NCBI GenBank assembly: GCA_947475225.1
Contig: CANJMQ010000005.1
Span: forward strand, 1-64,000
Reading direction: 5' to 3'
DNA: 64,000 nucleotides
Origin: Bradyrhizobiaceae bacterium
GTDB taxonomy: Bacteria > Pseudomonadota > Alphaproteobacteria > Rhizobiales > Aestuariivirgaceae
In this document: positions 28,129 to 39,193 of the stretch, in pieces
How the letters are laid out: each line of letters opens with the position of its first letter
Numbering within the stretch: the first letter of the stretch is position 1
Notes under the pieces: model-generated
Told to the model about the DNA's origin: nothing
The model's database searches: none
What the model saw: only the letters and a program-made list of their open reading frames with translations
Program-made: the position numbers and the translations under genes

Positions 28129-28564
28129 TCTCGTCAGTACCGCCTTCCTTGCCGTCAGCGCCGAGACTCTTGATCTCGAAGGAACCAGCATTCTGGCCAG
28201 CCTGGTAGACATAGGGCTTACCCCATGGATCCGGCGGCACACCAGCCTTGGCAAGATAAGGGCCGTTCCAGCCGGGAACGTTACCGGGTGATTTCACCAG
28301 TGCAGCGAGACCTTCGGTGGACGAAGGATAACGGCCAACGTCGATGTGGAAGAGTTCCATTGCCGTCACCAGGCTCTCGATCTGGATATGCGCGGTCTTG
28401 GTGCGCGAGCTGCCGAGATAACCAATGATCCGCGGACCAATGATCGAGGCGAGCAGTACGAGGATCACCAGAACGACGAGCAACTCGACGAGGGTGAAGC
28501 CCCCTTCGCTCTTTCGGCACCGGGCCTTGTTGCGGAGCTGCGTCTGGATGCGGTTGGAAAGCAT
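28109..28564 (-). CDS. gspG: Type II secretion major pseudopilin GspG
   Basis: 151 residues. Prepilin motif 'SEGGFTLVELLVVLVILVLL' with Glu+5. The conserved GspG body has 'DVGRYPSSTEGLAALVKSPG', 'WNGPYLAKAGVPPDPWGKPY' and 'FEIKSLGADGKEGGTDENAD', which includes the calcium-binding loop region. It forms the pseudopilus shaft. Eighteen bases separate it from gspF. Confidence 0.95.
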   Translation of the reverse strand: MLSNRIQTQLRNKARCRKSEGGFTLVELLVVLVILVLLASIIGPRIIGYLGSSRTKTAHIQIESLVTAMELFHIDVGRYPSSTEGLAALVKSPGNVPGWNGPYLAKAGVPPDPWGKPYVYQAGQNAGSFEIKSLGADGKEGGTDENADVSN

Positions 28565-28582
28565 GGGTTGAAATCCTGTTTG

Positions 28583-29794
28583 TCAGATGGCCAGATCGTT
28601 TATGGAGATGACCGCGCTCATCAGCGAGGTGATGATGAAGCCGACGAACACGCTGAGCACGAGAATGATGATGGGGCCGAGGAGCGAGACGGTGCGATCG
28701 GTGAGGCGGTCCAGTTCGTCGTCGAGGATGTCGGTGACGCGCAGCAGACTGGGCGTCAGGTTGCCGGTCTCCGCGCCGACCTTGATCATGCGGGCGAGCA
28801 GTGGCGGCAGGATGCGCGACCGTTCGAGCGGTGCCACGAAATCCTCACCGCGACGCAGTGCTACCTCCATGTCTCCCGCCGCCTTGAGGATACGACGGTC
28901 AGGGCTGGTCGAGGCGATGAGCTTCAGGCTGGCCTGCAGGTTCATCCCCGCCGCAGATAGTGTTCCAAGAAGACGGCAGAATTGCGCTACTTCGGATTTC
29001 ATCAGGAGCGTGCCCAGCAAAGGCAGCCTGAGGGCCATGTCGCGGATGATCCGAGGCAGCGCTGTACGTGTCCACAGGAAGGCCATGGCAATGACCGCAA
29101 GTGCCACGGCAACCGCCAGCGTGATGCCGTTGGCGATCAGCCAGTCGGATGCATTCAGCACCATTTTGGCGGTCTCGGGAACAGGCGCGCCACTGCTCGA
29201 GATCATGTCCTTGATGCCGGGCACCACCGAAACCATGAGGAAGATGACGACACCAATCGACAGCACGACGAGCATGATCGGATAGACAAGCGCTGAGACG
29301 ACCTTGCCCCTGACCTTCTGCTCGCGCTCACGCGCGGTGGCGAGGCGATCAAGCACCGATGCGAGCGTCCCCGTTGCCTCGCCAACCTCGACCATCGAGA
29401 GGTAGAACGGCGGAAAGGCGCCTGTCTCCTCCAGCGCGTCATGGAAACTGCGTCCCTTGCGGATGGCCCCGCGCACCTCGGTAAGGGCAGCGGCAAGCGG
29501 CTTCGAAAAAGTTTCACCCGAGAGGATTTCAAGCGAACGGTTGAGGGTCGTTCCAGCCTGCAGCAGCCATGCGAGCTGTCGGGTGAACCCAGTCAGTTCT
29601 TGCCGGGGGATGCGGCCACCCGTTAAGCTCATGAAGGTGTTCGTACCGCCATCGCCGCTCTCCTCGCGGATGTCGATGGGGTGCAGGCCCTGTTCCGACA
29701 GGCGACTGATCGCCAGCGATCGGTCGGCGCCCTCGATGGTGCCGAGGACCTTCTCGCCGGTGTCCCTGATTGCGGAATAGCGGAAGCTCGCCAT
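28583..29794 (-). CDS. gspF: Type II secretion inner-membrane protein GspF
   Basis: 403 residues from ATG 29794, sharing one base with the gspE stop (TGATG). Two GspF/PilC repeats: 'FTRQLAWLLQAGTTLNRSLE' (about 70-90) and 'QFCRLLGTLSAAGMNLQASL' (about 270-290), each followed by membrane segments ('VYPIMLVVLSIGVVIFLMV', 'LLGPIIILVLSVFVGFIIT'). Forms the membrane core above the GspE ATPase. Confidence 0.94.
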   Translation of the reverse strand: MASFRYSAIRDTGEKVLGTIEGADRSLAISRLSEQGLHPIDIREESGDGGTNTFMSLTGGRIPRQELTGFTRQLAWLLQAGTTLNRSLEILSGETFSKPLAAALTEVRGAIRKGRSFHDALEETGAFPPFYLSMVEVGEATGTLASVLDRLATAREREQKVRGKVVSALVYPIMLVVLSIGVVIFLMVSVVPGIKDMISSSGAPVPETAKMVLNASDWLIANGITLAVAVALAVIAMAFLWTRTALPRIIRDMALRLPLLGTLLMKSEVAQFCRLLGTLSAAGMNLQASLKLIASTSPDRRILKAAGDMEVALRRGEDFVAPLERSRILPPLLARMIKVGAETGNLTPSLLRVTDILDDELDRLTDRTVSLLGPIIILVLSVFVGFIITSLMSAVISINDLAI

Positions 29795-31482
29795 CAATCC
29801 TCCGACGTCACGCGCCCGAGTTCTTCGATGGTGGTGAGGCCGTCCCGGCATTTGGCGAAGCCATCAGCCATCATGCTGGCGGTGCCGGCCTTGCGTGCCG
29901 CATGGGCGATCACGTCCGCCGAGACGCCTGGCTTGATTAGGCGGCGAACATGATCATCGATCACCATCACCTCGAAGATCGCGGCGCGACCGGAAAATCC
30001 CGTATTGCCGCAATAGGTGCAGCCACAGGCCTTGTAGAGCGTGACGCTGCCATAGCCCGATGCACCGGCGCTGTCGGGCAGTTGCGCCAGAAGTTCGGGC
30101 GTCGCTTCATAGGGCTCCCGGCAGTGGATGCAAAGCTTGCGCACCAGGCGCTGGGCCACAACGCAGCGCAGCGTCGAGGCGATCAGATAGGCCTGGACGC
30201 CGAGGTCGAGCAGACGCACCACCGCACCCGCCGCGGAATTGGTGTGCAGGGTGGTGAGCACAAGGTGGCCTGTCAGCGCGGCATTGACACCGATGCCCGC
30301 CGTTTCCGCGTCGCGCATTTCGCCGACCATGATGATGTCCGGGTCGAAACGTAGCAGCGAGCGCAGCGTACGTGCGAAGGTAAGTCCGATTTCGCTGTGG
30401 ATCTGGATCTGGTTGGCGCCCTCGACCTGGTATTCGACCGGATCTTCGATGGTGACGATCTTGCGGCGCGGATCGTTAAGGACACCGAGTACCGCGGCGA
30501 GCGTTGTGGTCTTGCCGCTGCCGGTGGGGCCGGTCACAACAAGCATGCCATGAGCATGCTGGATCTGCTCGCGAAGCTTCGTGAGATCGGCAGGCGCCAG
30601 TCCAAGCCGGTTGATATCGGGGGCTTGGGTGTTGGAGCTGAGGAAGCGGATGGCGATGCTCTCGCCGTGGATCGTCGGCATGGTCGCCACGCGAATGTCA
30701 TGCTCACGCTCGGCAATGCGCAACCGGGCGCGGCCATCCTGCGGCAGGCGCTTCTCGGCGATGTTGAGGTTCGTGAGTATCTTGAGGCGCGACACGGCAG
30801 CACGGCCCAGTTCGGGCGCCAGACGTTCGCGCTCTTCCAGCAAGCCGTCGACACGGTGGCGAACGATCACGTAGCCACGCGCCGGTTCGATGTGAAGGTC
30901 GGTCGCACGGGCCGCTGAGGCTTCGCGAAACAGGCGGTTGACGAGGTCGATGACTGGCGCGTCAAGTGCCAGGTCCTTCAGCGTGTCATCGTCTTCCGTA
31001 CCGGGCGTGCCGCCAGCCTGCTCATTTGCGCCGCGGTCTTCGTCGAGGCGCTCGATGGCGGAGAGAATCTGGTTGTCGGTTCCAAGCGAAAGCGACAGGT
31101 CGAGGCCGGAGGCGAGCCTCAATGCAGCCAACGTCGCCTCGTCCGAGGGGTCGCTCACGATGACCGAGAGCTTGTCTCCCTCGACGGCGACCGGCAGCAG
31201 GTGGCGCTCGCGCATGAAGCGCAATGAGATGGCATCCGTCAGCACCCGCCCAGTTGGCCATTTGGTGGCAATCGGAAGGTCAAACGCCCGGCCGAGCTCG
31301 GTCGCCAGCACCTGCTGGTCGACCAGGCCGTGACGGAGCAGCAGCCGGATTTCCGTGTCCCGGCCGTCGGCAGCCTCGCCGATGATGAGGGCGGCCTGCT
31401 CGTCCGAGATGAGCGCCCGCTTGGAGAGATCACTGAGAAGGTGTTTCACGGTTGCACACTCTACAGGTCGAGCCTCAATCAC
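29794..31482 (-). CDS. gspE: Type II secretion ATPase GspE
   Basis: 562 residues. N1/N2 domains (about 10-150), then the ATPase core with Walker A 'VTGPTGSGKTTTLAAVLG', Asp box 'IVTIEDPVEYQVEGANQIQI', Walker B 'DPDIIMVGEMRDAETAGIGV' and His box 'GHLVLTTLHTNSAAGAVVRL'. The zinc tetracysteine is in 'KLCIHCREPY' and 'ACGCTYCGNTGFSGRAAIFE'. The start is GTG 31482 or GTG 31449; neither has a clear ribosome-binding site. It is the first gene of the leftward gsp operon and begins 33 bp after oxyR in the same direction. Confidence 0.94.
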   Translation of the reverse strand: MIEARPVECATVKHLLSDLSKRALISDEQAALIIGEAADGRDTEIRLLLRHGLVDQQVLATELGRAFDLPIATKWPTGRVLTDAISLRFMRERHLLPVAVEGDKLSVIVSDPSDEATLAALRLASGLDLSLSLGTDNQILSAIERLDEDRGANEQAGGTPGTEDDDTLKDLALDAPVIDLVNRLFREASAARATDLHIEPARGYVIVRHRVDGLLEERERLAPELGRAAVSRLKILTNLNIAEKRLPQDGRARLRIAEREHDIRVATMPTIHGESIAIRFLSSNTQAPDINRLGLAPADLTKLREQIQHAHGMLVVTGPTGSGKTTTLAAVLGVLNDPRRKIVTIEDPVEYQVEGANQIQIHSEIGLTFARTLRSLLRFDPDIIMVGEMRDAETAGIGVNAALTGHLVLTTLHTNSAAGAVVRLLDLGVQAYLIASTLRCVVAQRLVRKLCIHCREPYEATPELLAQLPDSAGASGYGSVTLYKACGCTYCGNTGFSGRAAIFEVMVIDDHVRRLIKPGVSADVIAHAARKAGTASMMADGFAKCRDGLTTIEELGRVTSED

Positions 31483-31515
31483 ACAATAAATGGTGGCCGC
31501 CGCGATGACGCTTGC

Positions 31516-32439
31516 TCATGCCGGTTGCAGTGGGGCCGCAGGAGAGCGCAGGCCATCCGCCGCCTGGCGGACAATATCGGCAATGTGCTGCAATTGACCG
31601 GCCAGCGGGCTGGTCCGCCGCCAGATCATGCCAATGGTGCGGCGTGGCTGCGGATCGGCAAAGCGGGACATCGACACCGCGGCCGAGCGCGTTTCCACCG
31701 GAACGGCCATTTCGGGGATGAAAGTGACGCCAATTCCCGCACCGACCATCTGGACGAGGGTGGACAGGGAACTCCCTTCCAGCACCTCGCGCGGCAGACT
31801 GGAGGCCATGTTACAGAAGGCTAGGGCCTGATCCCTGAAACAGTGCCCCTCTTCCAGCAGCAGCAGCCGCATTTCCTTGAGCATGTCGATGCTGGGCACA
31901 GGCTTGCCAGCCTCGTCAGAGGGTCTCACCAACAGGAATTCTTCAGCAAAAATGGGCACTTCGGTAAAGGCTGCCTCAGAAATGGGAAGCGCTACGATGG
32001 CAGCGTCGAGACGCCCTTCCGAGAGTTCGCGAAGCAGTTTGGCTGTCAGGGTTTCACGCACATGGATGTCGAGGCCGGGGTGAAGGCGGTTCAGGCTTCC
32101 GACGATTGCCGGAAGGAGGTAGGGCGCGACGGTGGGGATGATGCCAATGCGCAGGCGCCCCGACAGCCAGCCTTGCGAAGCGCGGGCAAGATCGCCCAGT
32201 TCATCAACCGCACGCAGGATATCACGCACGCGCAGAGAGAAGTCTTCGCCGAATCGTGTCAGCCTTACCTGTCGAGAGCTTCGCTCGAAGAGGCTTGCGC
32301 CGAGCGAGTCCTCAAGGTCCCTGATCTGCAGCGAAAGCGCAGGCTGCGACACTGCGCAGGCCTCCGCGGCCCGGCCGAAGTGCCCATGTTGCGCAAGCGC
32401 CTCGAAATAACGCAACTGGCGGAGCGTCAGATTATTCAT
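31516..32439 (-). CDS. oxyR: LysR-family peroxide regulator OxyR
   Basis: 307 residues. N-terminal winged helix ('LRQLRYFEALAQHGHFGRAA', 'SQPALSLQIRDLEDSLGASL'). The regulatory domain has both redox cysteines at the OxyR spacing: 'LLLLEEGHCFRDQALAFC' matches the C199/C208 segment of E. coli OxyR. Divergent from katG across 144 bp, the classic peroxide-response arrangement. Expected to activate katG when oxidised and to autoregulate. Confidence 0.93.
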   Translation of the reverse strand: MNNLTLRQLRYFEALAQHGHFGRAAEACAVSQPALSLQIRDLEDSLGASLFERSSRQVRLTRFGEDFSLRVRDILRAVDELGDLARASQGWLSGRLRIGIIPTVAPYLLPAIVGSLNRLHPGLDIHVRETLTAKLLRELSEGRLDAAIVALPISEAAFTEVPIFAEEFLLVRPSDEAGKPVPSIDMLKEMRLLLLEEGHCFRDQALAFCNMASSLPREVLEGSSLSTLVQMVGAGIGVTFIPEMAVPVETRSAAVSMSRFADPQPRRTIGMIWRRTSPLAGQLQHIADIVRQAADGLRSPAAPLQPA

Positions 32440-34791
<2,352 letters not shown>

Positions 34792-34815
34792 GCGACCTCA
34801 CATCACGAATGACTG

Positions 34816-34843
34816 CAGGGCGGCGCAAGCCGCCCTGTTTCGT
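34816..34843 (+). terminator. Rho-independent terminator of katG
   Basis: CAGGGCGGC and GCCGCCCTG form a perfect 9-bp stem with a GCAA tetraloop, followed by TTTCGTTT, 24 bases after the katG stop. Confidence 0.85.
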
Positions 34844-34844
34844 T

Positions 34845-35666
34845 TCAAGTGGTCAAAGCGGCTACGCCGACATCGCCGTCGAAAAGATAGCGGTTCACGC
34901 GCTTCGAAGGTAACTCGCCGCGTTCGTTATAGGATGTCACCCCTCCGACGAGTTGCTTGCTGCGGAGCTCGGTAAGGATGAGATCGCGCTCGGAATTGGT
35001 ATCTGCGGCCGTCGCATGGGTAATCTGAAATGACAGCCATGTGAGCGAGAAGCCGGTGTCGCGTGTTGCCGCGCCAACCCACAGTGCCTCAACATCATCG
35101 GACGGGCGGTCGGTATTGAGCCAGAAGCCCGGAGTTCCGAGCGTATCCTGAACGGTAGACTGGTTGATGCCCCAGAATCGTACGTGATGGCGTTTGCGCG
35201 GGCTATTGTCGATCGCCTTCTGGAAGCCGATGTCCTGGCCGCGGCCGAAGAGGAAGAGCGAGCTGAACGGCGCGCTCGGATAGGGCTTATTGAGAACGAA
35301 GGCACGCGCCATGCGCCATGAGCTTGCGAAGCCCAGTTTGTCGGCCTCGGTCCAGCCAATGGCAGCGAAGGCGGCGCGTAACTGAGGCAGCGTGCCGATG
35401 AGCGCGATGTTCACCGGGTCGCCCGGCAGGCCGTCGCCCGTCGTCGTGTATTCAGGTACGTGCTGGCGATGCAGCACCTTGAGACCCATGCGGATGGCGC
35501 GCGGTAGGATGATGTAGGCGGCAATCCCGTAGGTGACGGCGACGGCGAGAATCCACGGCAGTGTATTGTCCGTCACCTTGAAGATGACATAGACGATGAG
35601 CCAGACCGTGAACACGCCAATCAGGAAGACCAGGATGTGCCGCCAAAGCCGCCGCAAGAGTCCCAT
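34845..35666 (-). CDS. LssY C-terminal-domain membrane protein
   Basis: 273 residues. Two N-terminal membrane segments ('HILVFLIGVFTVWLIVYVIF', 'PWILAVAVTYGIAAYIILP'), then a soluble domain matching LssY_C ('DPVNIALIGTLPQLRAAFAA', 'SSLFLFGRGQDIGFQKAID', 'KRHHVRFW', 'LWVGAATRDTG'). The domain is known from PAP2-fused LssY proteins; its chemistry is not established. Five bases after the phosphatase stop, it is probably the last gene of the leftward signalling operon. Confidence 0.75.
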   Translation of the reverse strand: MGLLRRLWRHILVFLIGVFTVWLIVYVIFKVTDNTLPWILAVAVTYGIAAYIILPRAIRMGLKVLHRQHVPEYTTTGDGLPGDPVNIALIGTLPQLRAAFAAIGWTEADKLGFASSWRMARAFVLNKPYPSAPFSSLFLFGRGQDIGFQKAIDNSPRKRHHVRFWGINQSTVQDTLGTPGFWLNTDRPSDDVEALWVGAATRDTGFSLTWLSFQITHATAADTNSERDLILTELRSKQLVGGVTSYNERGELPSKRVNRYLFDGDVGVAALTT

Positions 35667-35671
35667 GATGG

Positions 35672-36571
35672 TCAGAACTGAATGTTGAGCAGCGAGAAAT
35701 CGTCCGGAAGCGGGCCCGGCCCATTGAGCCCCCGCACCCAGTCGAGCACTTCGTCAGGGCTAGCGCTACGGGCCAGCCGTTCAACAAAGACCGGAAACTC
35801 CAGCATCTCGCCGGGTGCGGTCTCCACTTCAAAGGTCCCGTCGCTTACAATATGGAGGCGATCACCCTCGCCAATCGCACATTGCGCGGCGCGATAGCTC
35901 ATGGCCTCGAGCATGCCGATGGCGATGCCCGGGGTCGAAAGCGTCACCACGCTGCCGTCCGCCTTGCGCAGCACGGAGGGCGGATGGCCACCGCTCGCAT
36001 AGCGAAGCTCGCCGGTGCTGCGCTTCAGAACGCCATACCAGATGGTGAAATACATGTTGTTCTGCCTTTCCATCGGAAAGGCCTCGTTCAAGGCGGAGAG
36101 TACGGCGCCCGGGTCGCGGAAGTCGGTGTTGGGAAGCGCTGCCGAGCGAAGGACGTTGATAGCCGTCACTGAAAGCAGGGCCGCACCCACGCCGTGACCA
36201 CACACGTCGAGCAGGTAGAAGGCGATATGGTCGCCATCGATCTCGTGATAGCCAAAGCTGTCACCGCCGAGTTCCGTGGAAGGCACCAGCAGCCACTCGG
36301 TGCGGGGTGTTTCCTTGCGGGGCTCGGGCAGGATCGAGAAAATATAGTTCGCGGCTTCGGTGAGTTCCTCGGAGAGCCGCTTCTGGGTGACTTGCAGGGC
36401 GAGGTTCGCCTCGGCGAGTTGGTCTTCCACCGCCTCGCCGTGCTCGATCGTCGCCTGATAAAGGAGGTTGATGTCCTCAAGCTCCGCCTTCACGCTGGCG
36501 AGTTCGTCCTCGAGTGCGGCGAGCCGGCCCTCGGGACCGGCTGCGCCCTCAATACCTGGATCCGCGCTCAC
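35672..36571 (-). CDS. Coiled-coil SpoIIE/RsbU-type PP2C phosphatase
   Basis: 299 residues. N-terminal coiled coil (about 15-85) with no membrane segment, then a SpoIIE-type phosphatase: 'STELGGDSFGYHEIDGDHI' (metal Asp), 'FYLLDVCGHGVGAALLSVTA' (DxxGHG), 'RYASGGHPPSVL' and 'PDDFSLLNIQF'. In partner-switching systems this enzyme dephosphorylates the STAS protein, encoded immediately upstream. The GTG at 36571 overlaps the STAS stop (GTGA). Confidence 0.88.
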   Translation of the reverse strand: MSADPGIEGAAGPEGRLAALEDELASVKAELEDINLLYQATIEHGEAVEDQLAEANLALQVTQKRLSEELTEAANYIFSILPEPRKETPRTEWLLVPSTELGGDSFGYHEIDGDHIAFYLLDVCGHGVGAALLSVTAINVLRSAALPNTDFRDPGAVLSALNEAFPMERQNNMYFTIWYGVLKRSTGELRYASGGHPPSVLRKADGSVVTLSTPGIAIGMLEAMSYRAAQCAIGEGDRLHIVSDGTFEVETAPGEMLEFPVFVERLARSASPDEVLDWVRGLNGPGPLPDDFSLLNIQF

Positions 36572-36906
36572 GCGAGCGAGGAGATCGCCTGGGCGACGCT
36601 GTCGTGCAGGCCGAAGATGTTGTCAAAGCCCGAGACGGCAAGGACTTCCTTAACGTTGTTCTTTGCGCAGGCGATGGTGAGGCCGCCACCCGCCGTCTTC
36701 GCCTTCTTGGCGGTCGTCAGGATCACGCGCAGCCCGGCCGACGAGATGTAGTCGAGGTCAGTTGCGTCGATCACTACCTTCTTCGGGCCCTTGTCGAGAA
36801 GGGCTGAGGCATCGTCCTCAAAGGCCTTGGCGCTGCTCGAATCGATGCGGCGCGACGGCTTGAGAACGAGGGCGCCGTTCACGGTTTCGTGGTTGAGGCT
36901 GGTCAC
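36568..36906 (-). CDS. STAS-domain anti-sigma-factor antagonist-like protein
   Basis: 112-residue single STAS domain. The phospho-acceptor region is 'VVIDATDLDYISSAGLRVIL' with S55 and S56. It starts at GTG 36906 with GGAG eight bases upstream. In known systems the unphosphorylated STAS protein binds the kinase and frees its target. No sigma factor is encoded nearby, so the output may not be sigma release. Confidence 0.88.
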   Translation of the reverse strand: MTSLNHETVNGALVLKPSRRIDSSSAKAFEDDASALLDKGPKKVVIDATDLDYISSAGLRVILTTAKKAKTAGGGLTIACAKNNVKEVLAVSGFDNIFGLHDSVAQAISSLA

Positions 36907-36931
36907 GTGCTTGTCTCCCTGCTGAGGCAGC

Positions 36932-37369
36932 CTAGGCTGCCTTCACTTTCATTTCCATAGTCAAACGGTTGAACCCATCGACACGCCTGTAGTCAAGACG
37001 GTCCATGAAGCTTTTCACGAGTGTGAGGCCCAGCCCCCCCACTTCGCGGGATTCGATGTCGCCGGCGGGCGGCGTGGTTTCGGCGGCCAGCGGGTCGAAA
37101 GCTGGGCCATTATCACCAAGTTCGGCATGCAGAATGCCATCCCGCTGTTCAATGGCGAGGACAATAATGCCGTCGCTGCGGCCTGCGAGGCCATAGGAGA
37201 TGATATTGGTGATCAGCTCATCCAAGGCCAGGCCAAAGCGCAGGCACTGCTCCGCCGGGATGCCGTGCGCCGCGCCGAATTCCTCCAGGCTGTCGATGAC
37301 GCGTGCCACCTCCTGAACGTCATTCGCCAGCGACATATCGAGGCGGCCGGTCACGCGAAAATCCTTCAT
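36932..37369 (-). CDS. RsbW-like ATP-binding anti-sigma factor/serine kinase
   Basis: 145-residue GHKL ATPase. N box 'LALDELITNIISYG' with the Mg-binding Asn (N55), G1 box 'GDNGPAFDP' (D86), G2 box 'EVGGLGLTLVKSFMDRLDY'. All ATP-binding boxes look intact, so it is expected to phosphorylate the STAS protein downstream. ATG 37369 is used; a TTG three bases earlier is possible. First gene of the leftward ATPase - STAS - phosphatase - LssY_C operon. Confidence 0.87.
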   Translation of the reverse strand: MKDFRVTGRLDMSLANDVQEVARVIDSLEEFGAAHGIPAEQCLRFGLALDELITNIISYGLAGRSDGIIVLAIEQRDGILHAELGDNGPAFDPLAAETTPPAGDIESREVGGLGLTLVKSFMDRLDYRRVDGFNRLTMEMKVKAA

Positions 37370-37548
37370 CAAGTTCGTTACAGTGGCGGGTATCGCACGT
37401 CAGCGCCGCAGGTCAAGCCCCTGCATCGCTGGCGGGTTGCCGCGAACTGCTGGCGGAAGCGCATAAATGATGATTTCGCTTGGCGTCAAAACTGGTTATG
37501 GTGCGCGCCGCGGCGATGACTGCCGATCAGACATTTTCTTACGGGGCC

Positions 37549-38205
37549 ATGACCATGCTGACAGTTCCAGAGGAATTCCTCCTCCTCACCCTCAAGGATG
37601 AAGACGGCGGTTTCGTCGATATTCCGCTGGAATACCAGCGGGCCGGCTTTGTTGGTGCAGCGATCATGGAACTCGCGCTTCAGGGCCGTCTTGACAACGA
37701 CGTCAATCGCGTCTGGGTTGTAGACAAGACCCCGACCGGCGATGCCTCGCTCGACCCGGTGCTGGCGCGCCTCTCGGCCGCCGACTTCGATAGCAGCGCT
37801 GACAATCTCATCAACCAGTTGATCGAACTTGGCGACCCGGTGCGCGAACAGGCCCTGAAGCGGCTGTGCGACAAGAGGATCCTGGTCGAGACCGAGGGCC
37901 GCCTGCTGTGGTTCCTCAAGACCCGCCGCTACCCGGCAATCGACGGCAAGGAAATCCGCGAGGTAAAGCTGCGCCTTCTGGAAGTCCTGCTCCGCGACGG
38001 CCTGCCCGACCCGCGCGACTGCTGCCTGATGTCGCTGGCCGAGACCTGCGGCATCATTCGTCAGATCGTGCCGCAATCCGAACTGAAACAGGCACGCGAG
38101 CGGATCGCCAAATTCTCCAAGATGGAGCTGATCGGCCAGAACGTGAACCACTACATCGAGATCTTCGAGCGCGCCATGGCGCTGGCCACGCCGGCCCACA
38201 TGTAA
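37549..38205 (+). CDS. GPP34/GOLPH3-family protein
   Basis: 218 residues matching the bacterial GPP34 family: 'LTVPEEFLLLTLKDEDGGFV' at the start, 'YQRAGFVGAAIMELALQGRL', 'KRLCDKRILVETEGRLLWFL', 'RYPAIDGKEIREVKLRLLEV', 'RIAKFSKMELIGQNVNHYIE'. Eukaryotic GOLPH3 binds phosphatidylinositol-4-phosphate; what bacterial members bind is not established. Starts at 37498, 37516, 37549 and 37555 are possible; I prefer 37549 (weak GGGG upstream, begins just before the conserved fold). Divergent from the RsbW-like gene and ended by a strong shared terminator. Confidence 0.82.
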   Translation: MTMLTVPEEFLLLTLKDEDGGFVDIPLEYQRAGFVGAAIMELALQGRLDNDVNRVWVVDKTPTGDASLDPVLARLSAADFDSSADNLINQLIELGDPVREQALKRLCDKRILVETEGRLLWFLKTRRYPAIDGKEIREVKLRLLEVLLRDGLPDPRDCCLMSLAETCGIIRQIVPQSELKQARERIAKFSKMELIGQNVNHYIEIFERAMALATPAHM

Positions 38206-38227
38206 GCGAGCCGCATCGATCATTCAG

Positions 38228-38256
38228 GGGCGCCGGAATGAGCGGCGCCCTTTTTT
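38228..38256 (+). terminator. Rho-independent terminator between GPP34 and budA genes
   Basis: GGGCGCCG and CGGCGCCC form an 8-bp stem followed by TTTTTTG, directly after the GPP34 gene and before the convergent acetolactate decarboxylase stop. Confidence 0.88.
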
Positions 38257-38259
38257 GTT

Positions 38260-38991
38260 TCAGCGCTCGACCTTGTCGAGGTCAGCCTCCATGTCGCGCA
38301 CGCGCTCCATGGTGAGGAAGTCGAGCGTCATGGGCAGACCCAGTTCAACCGACGGGGCGTGCTGGAGCTTCACGCTGACACTGTTGGGCGCTGCGGCGAG
38401 CAGATGTCCTCCACGGGTGCGGTCCTTGGTGATGAAATGCAGGTGGAGGCCCGGGAGATGCACGCCGGCAAGAAAATTGGGTGTATAGAAACCGACGATG
38501 GTTCCCTCAACATCCCTGAACTCGAAAACCGTCTGCAGCTTGGCTATTTCGGCGAGCGGCAGGTAATTCATCATCTTCGGCACCGAGCGGGCGCGCACAT
38601 AGTCGAAGCGGCCATCGATGCGGATCGCATACATCAGGTTGGGTGATGGCACGAGCTCGAGCAGCGCATGCTCGAAGGCGGCTTCCTCCACTCTCCCGAA
38701 CTGATCCTCAGTGTCACCCTCGAAATGCGTGGTCAAGGCGAATGGAGTGCGAACGTCGTCGGCGATGACCTCGGCATTGCCGTGCGGCCTCAGACAGTAG
38801 ACTTGGCCGTCCAGCAGTACCATCTCACCATCGAGATCATTGAACGTACCGATGCCAAGATTACCCTTCAGGCGCAGACGCCCGATCGTGGTATCCGCGC
38901 GGTAAATGCCCTCAACGAGAGCCGCCAGCGGTGCAGAGATGAAAACGGGGGCCCGGGGCTTCCTATCGTTGCTATTTGCTGTCACGCGCAT
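38260..38991 (-). CDS. budA: Alpha-acetolactate decarboxylase
   Basis: Decarboxylates acetolactate to acetoin. 243 residues from ATG 38991 (GGGGGAG just upstream; GTG 38985 also possible). Family blocks: 'LRLKGNLGIGTFNDLDGEMV', 'DGQVYCLRPHGNAEVIADD', 'RIDGRFDYVRARSVPKM', and the zinc ligands in 'LPGLHLHFITKDRTRGGHLL'. No acetolactate synthase or butanediol dehydrogenase gene adjoins. Sits alone between the two signalling operons. Confidence 0.92.
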   Translation of the reverse strand: MRVTANSNDRKPRAPVFISAPLAALVEGIYRADTTIGRLRLKGNLGIGTFNDLDGEMVLLDGQVYCLRPHGNAEVIADDVRTPFALTTHFEGDTEDQFGRVEEAAFEHALLELVPSPNLMYAIRIDGRFDYVRARSVPKMMNYLPLAEIAKLQTVFEFRDVEGTIVGFYTPNFLAGVHLPGLHLHFITKDRTRGGHLLAAAPNSVSVKLQHAPSVELGLPMTLDFLTMERVRDMEADLDKVER

Positions 38992-39193
38992 CTCTCCCCC
39001 AGGTCTTACCGAGCGCGAAACTGTGATGCCGACGTCCCGAGCGCAAGCTAAATCTCCTTGTTCGAGCAATACGCCGCCGCTAGTATCGCGAACTGGGCGG
39101 CTCCTTTCGTAAGCTTCAATCTTCGCAACCCTCCTCTGTGATTTGCCTCCAGCAGATCACCGGACCGCCTGAGGACATGCCGGGACCAATGGA

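Noticed and set aside
36932-37369. Idea that the RsbW-like/STAS pair controls a sigma factor encoded here
   Set aside because: No sigma factor gene is present within the window, so the target cannot be assigned.
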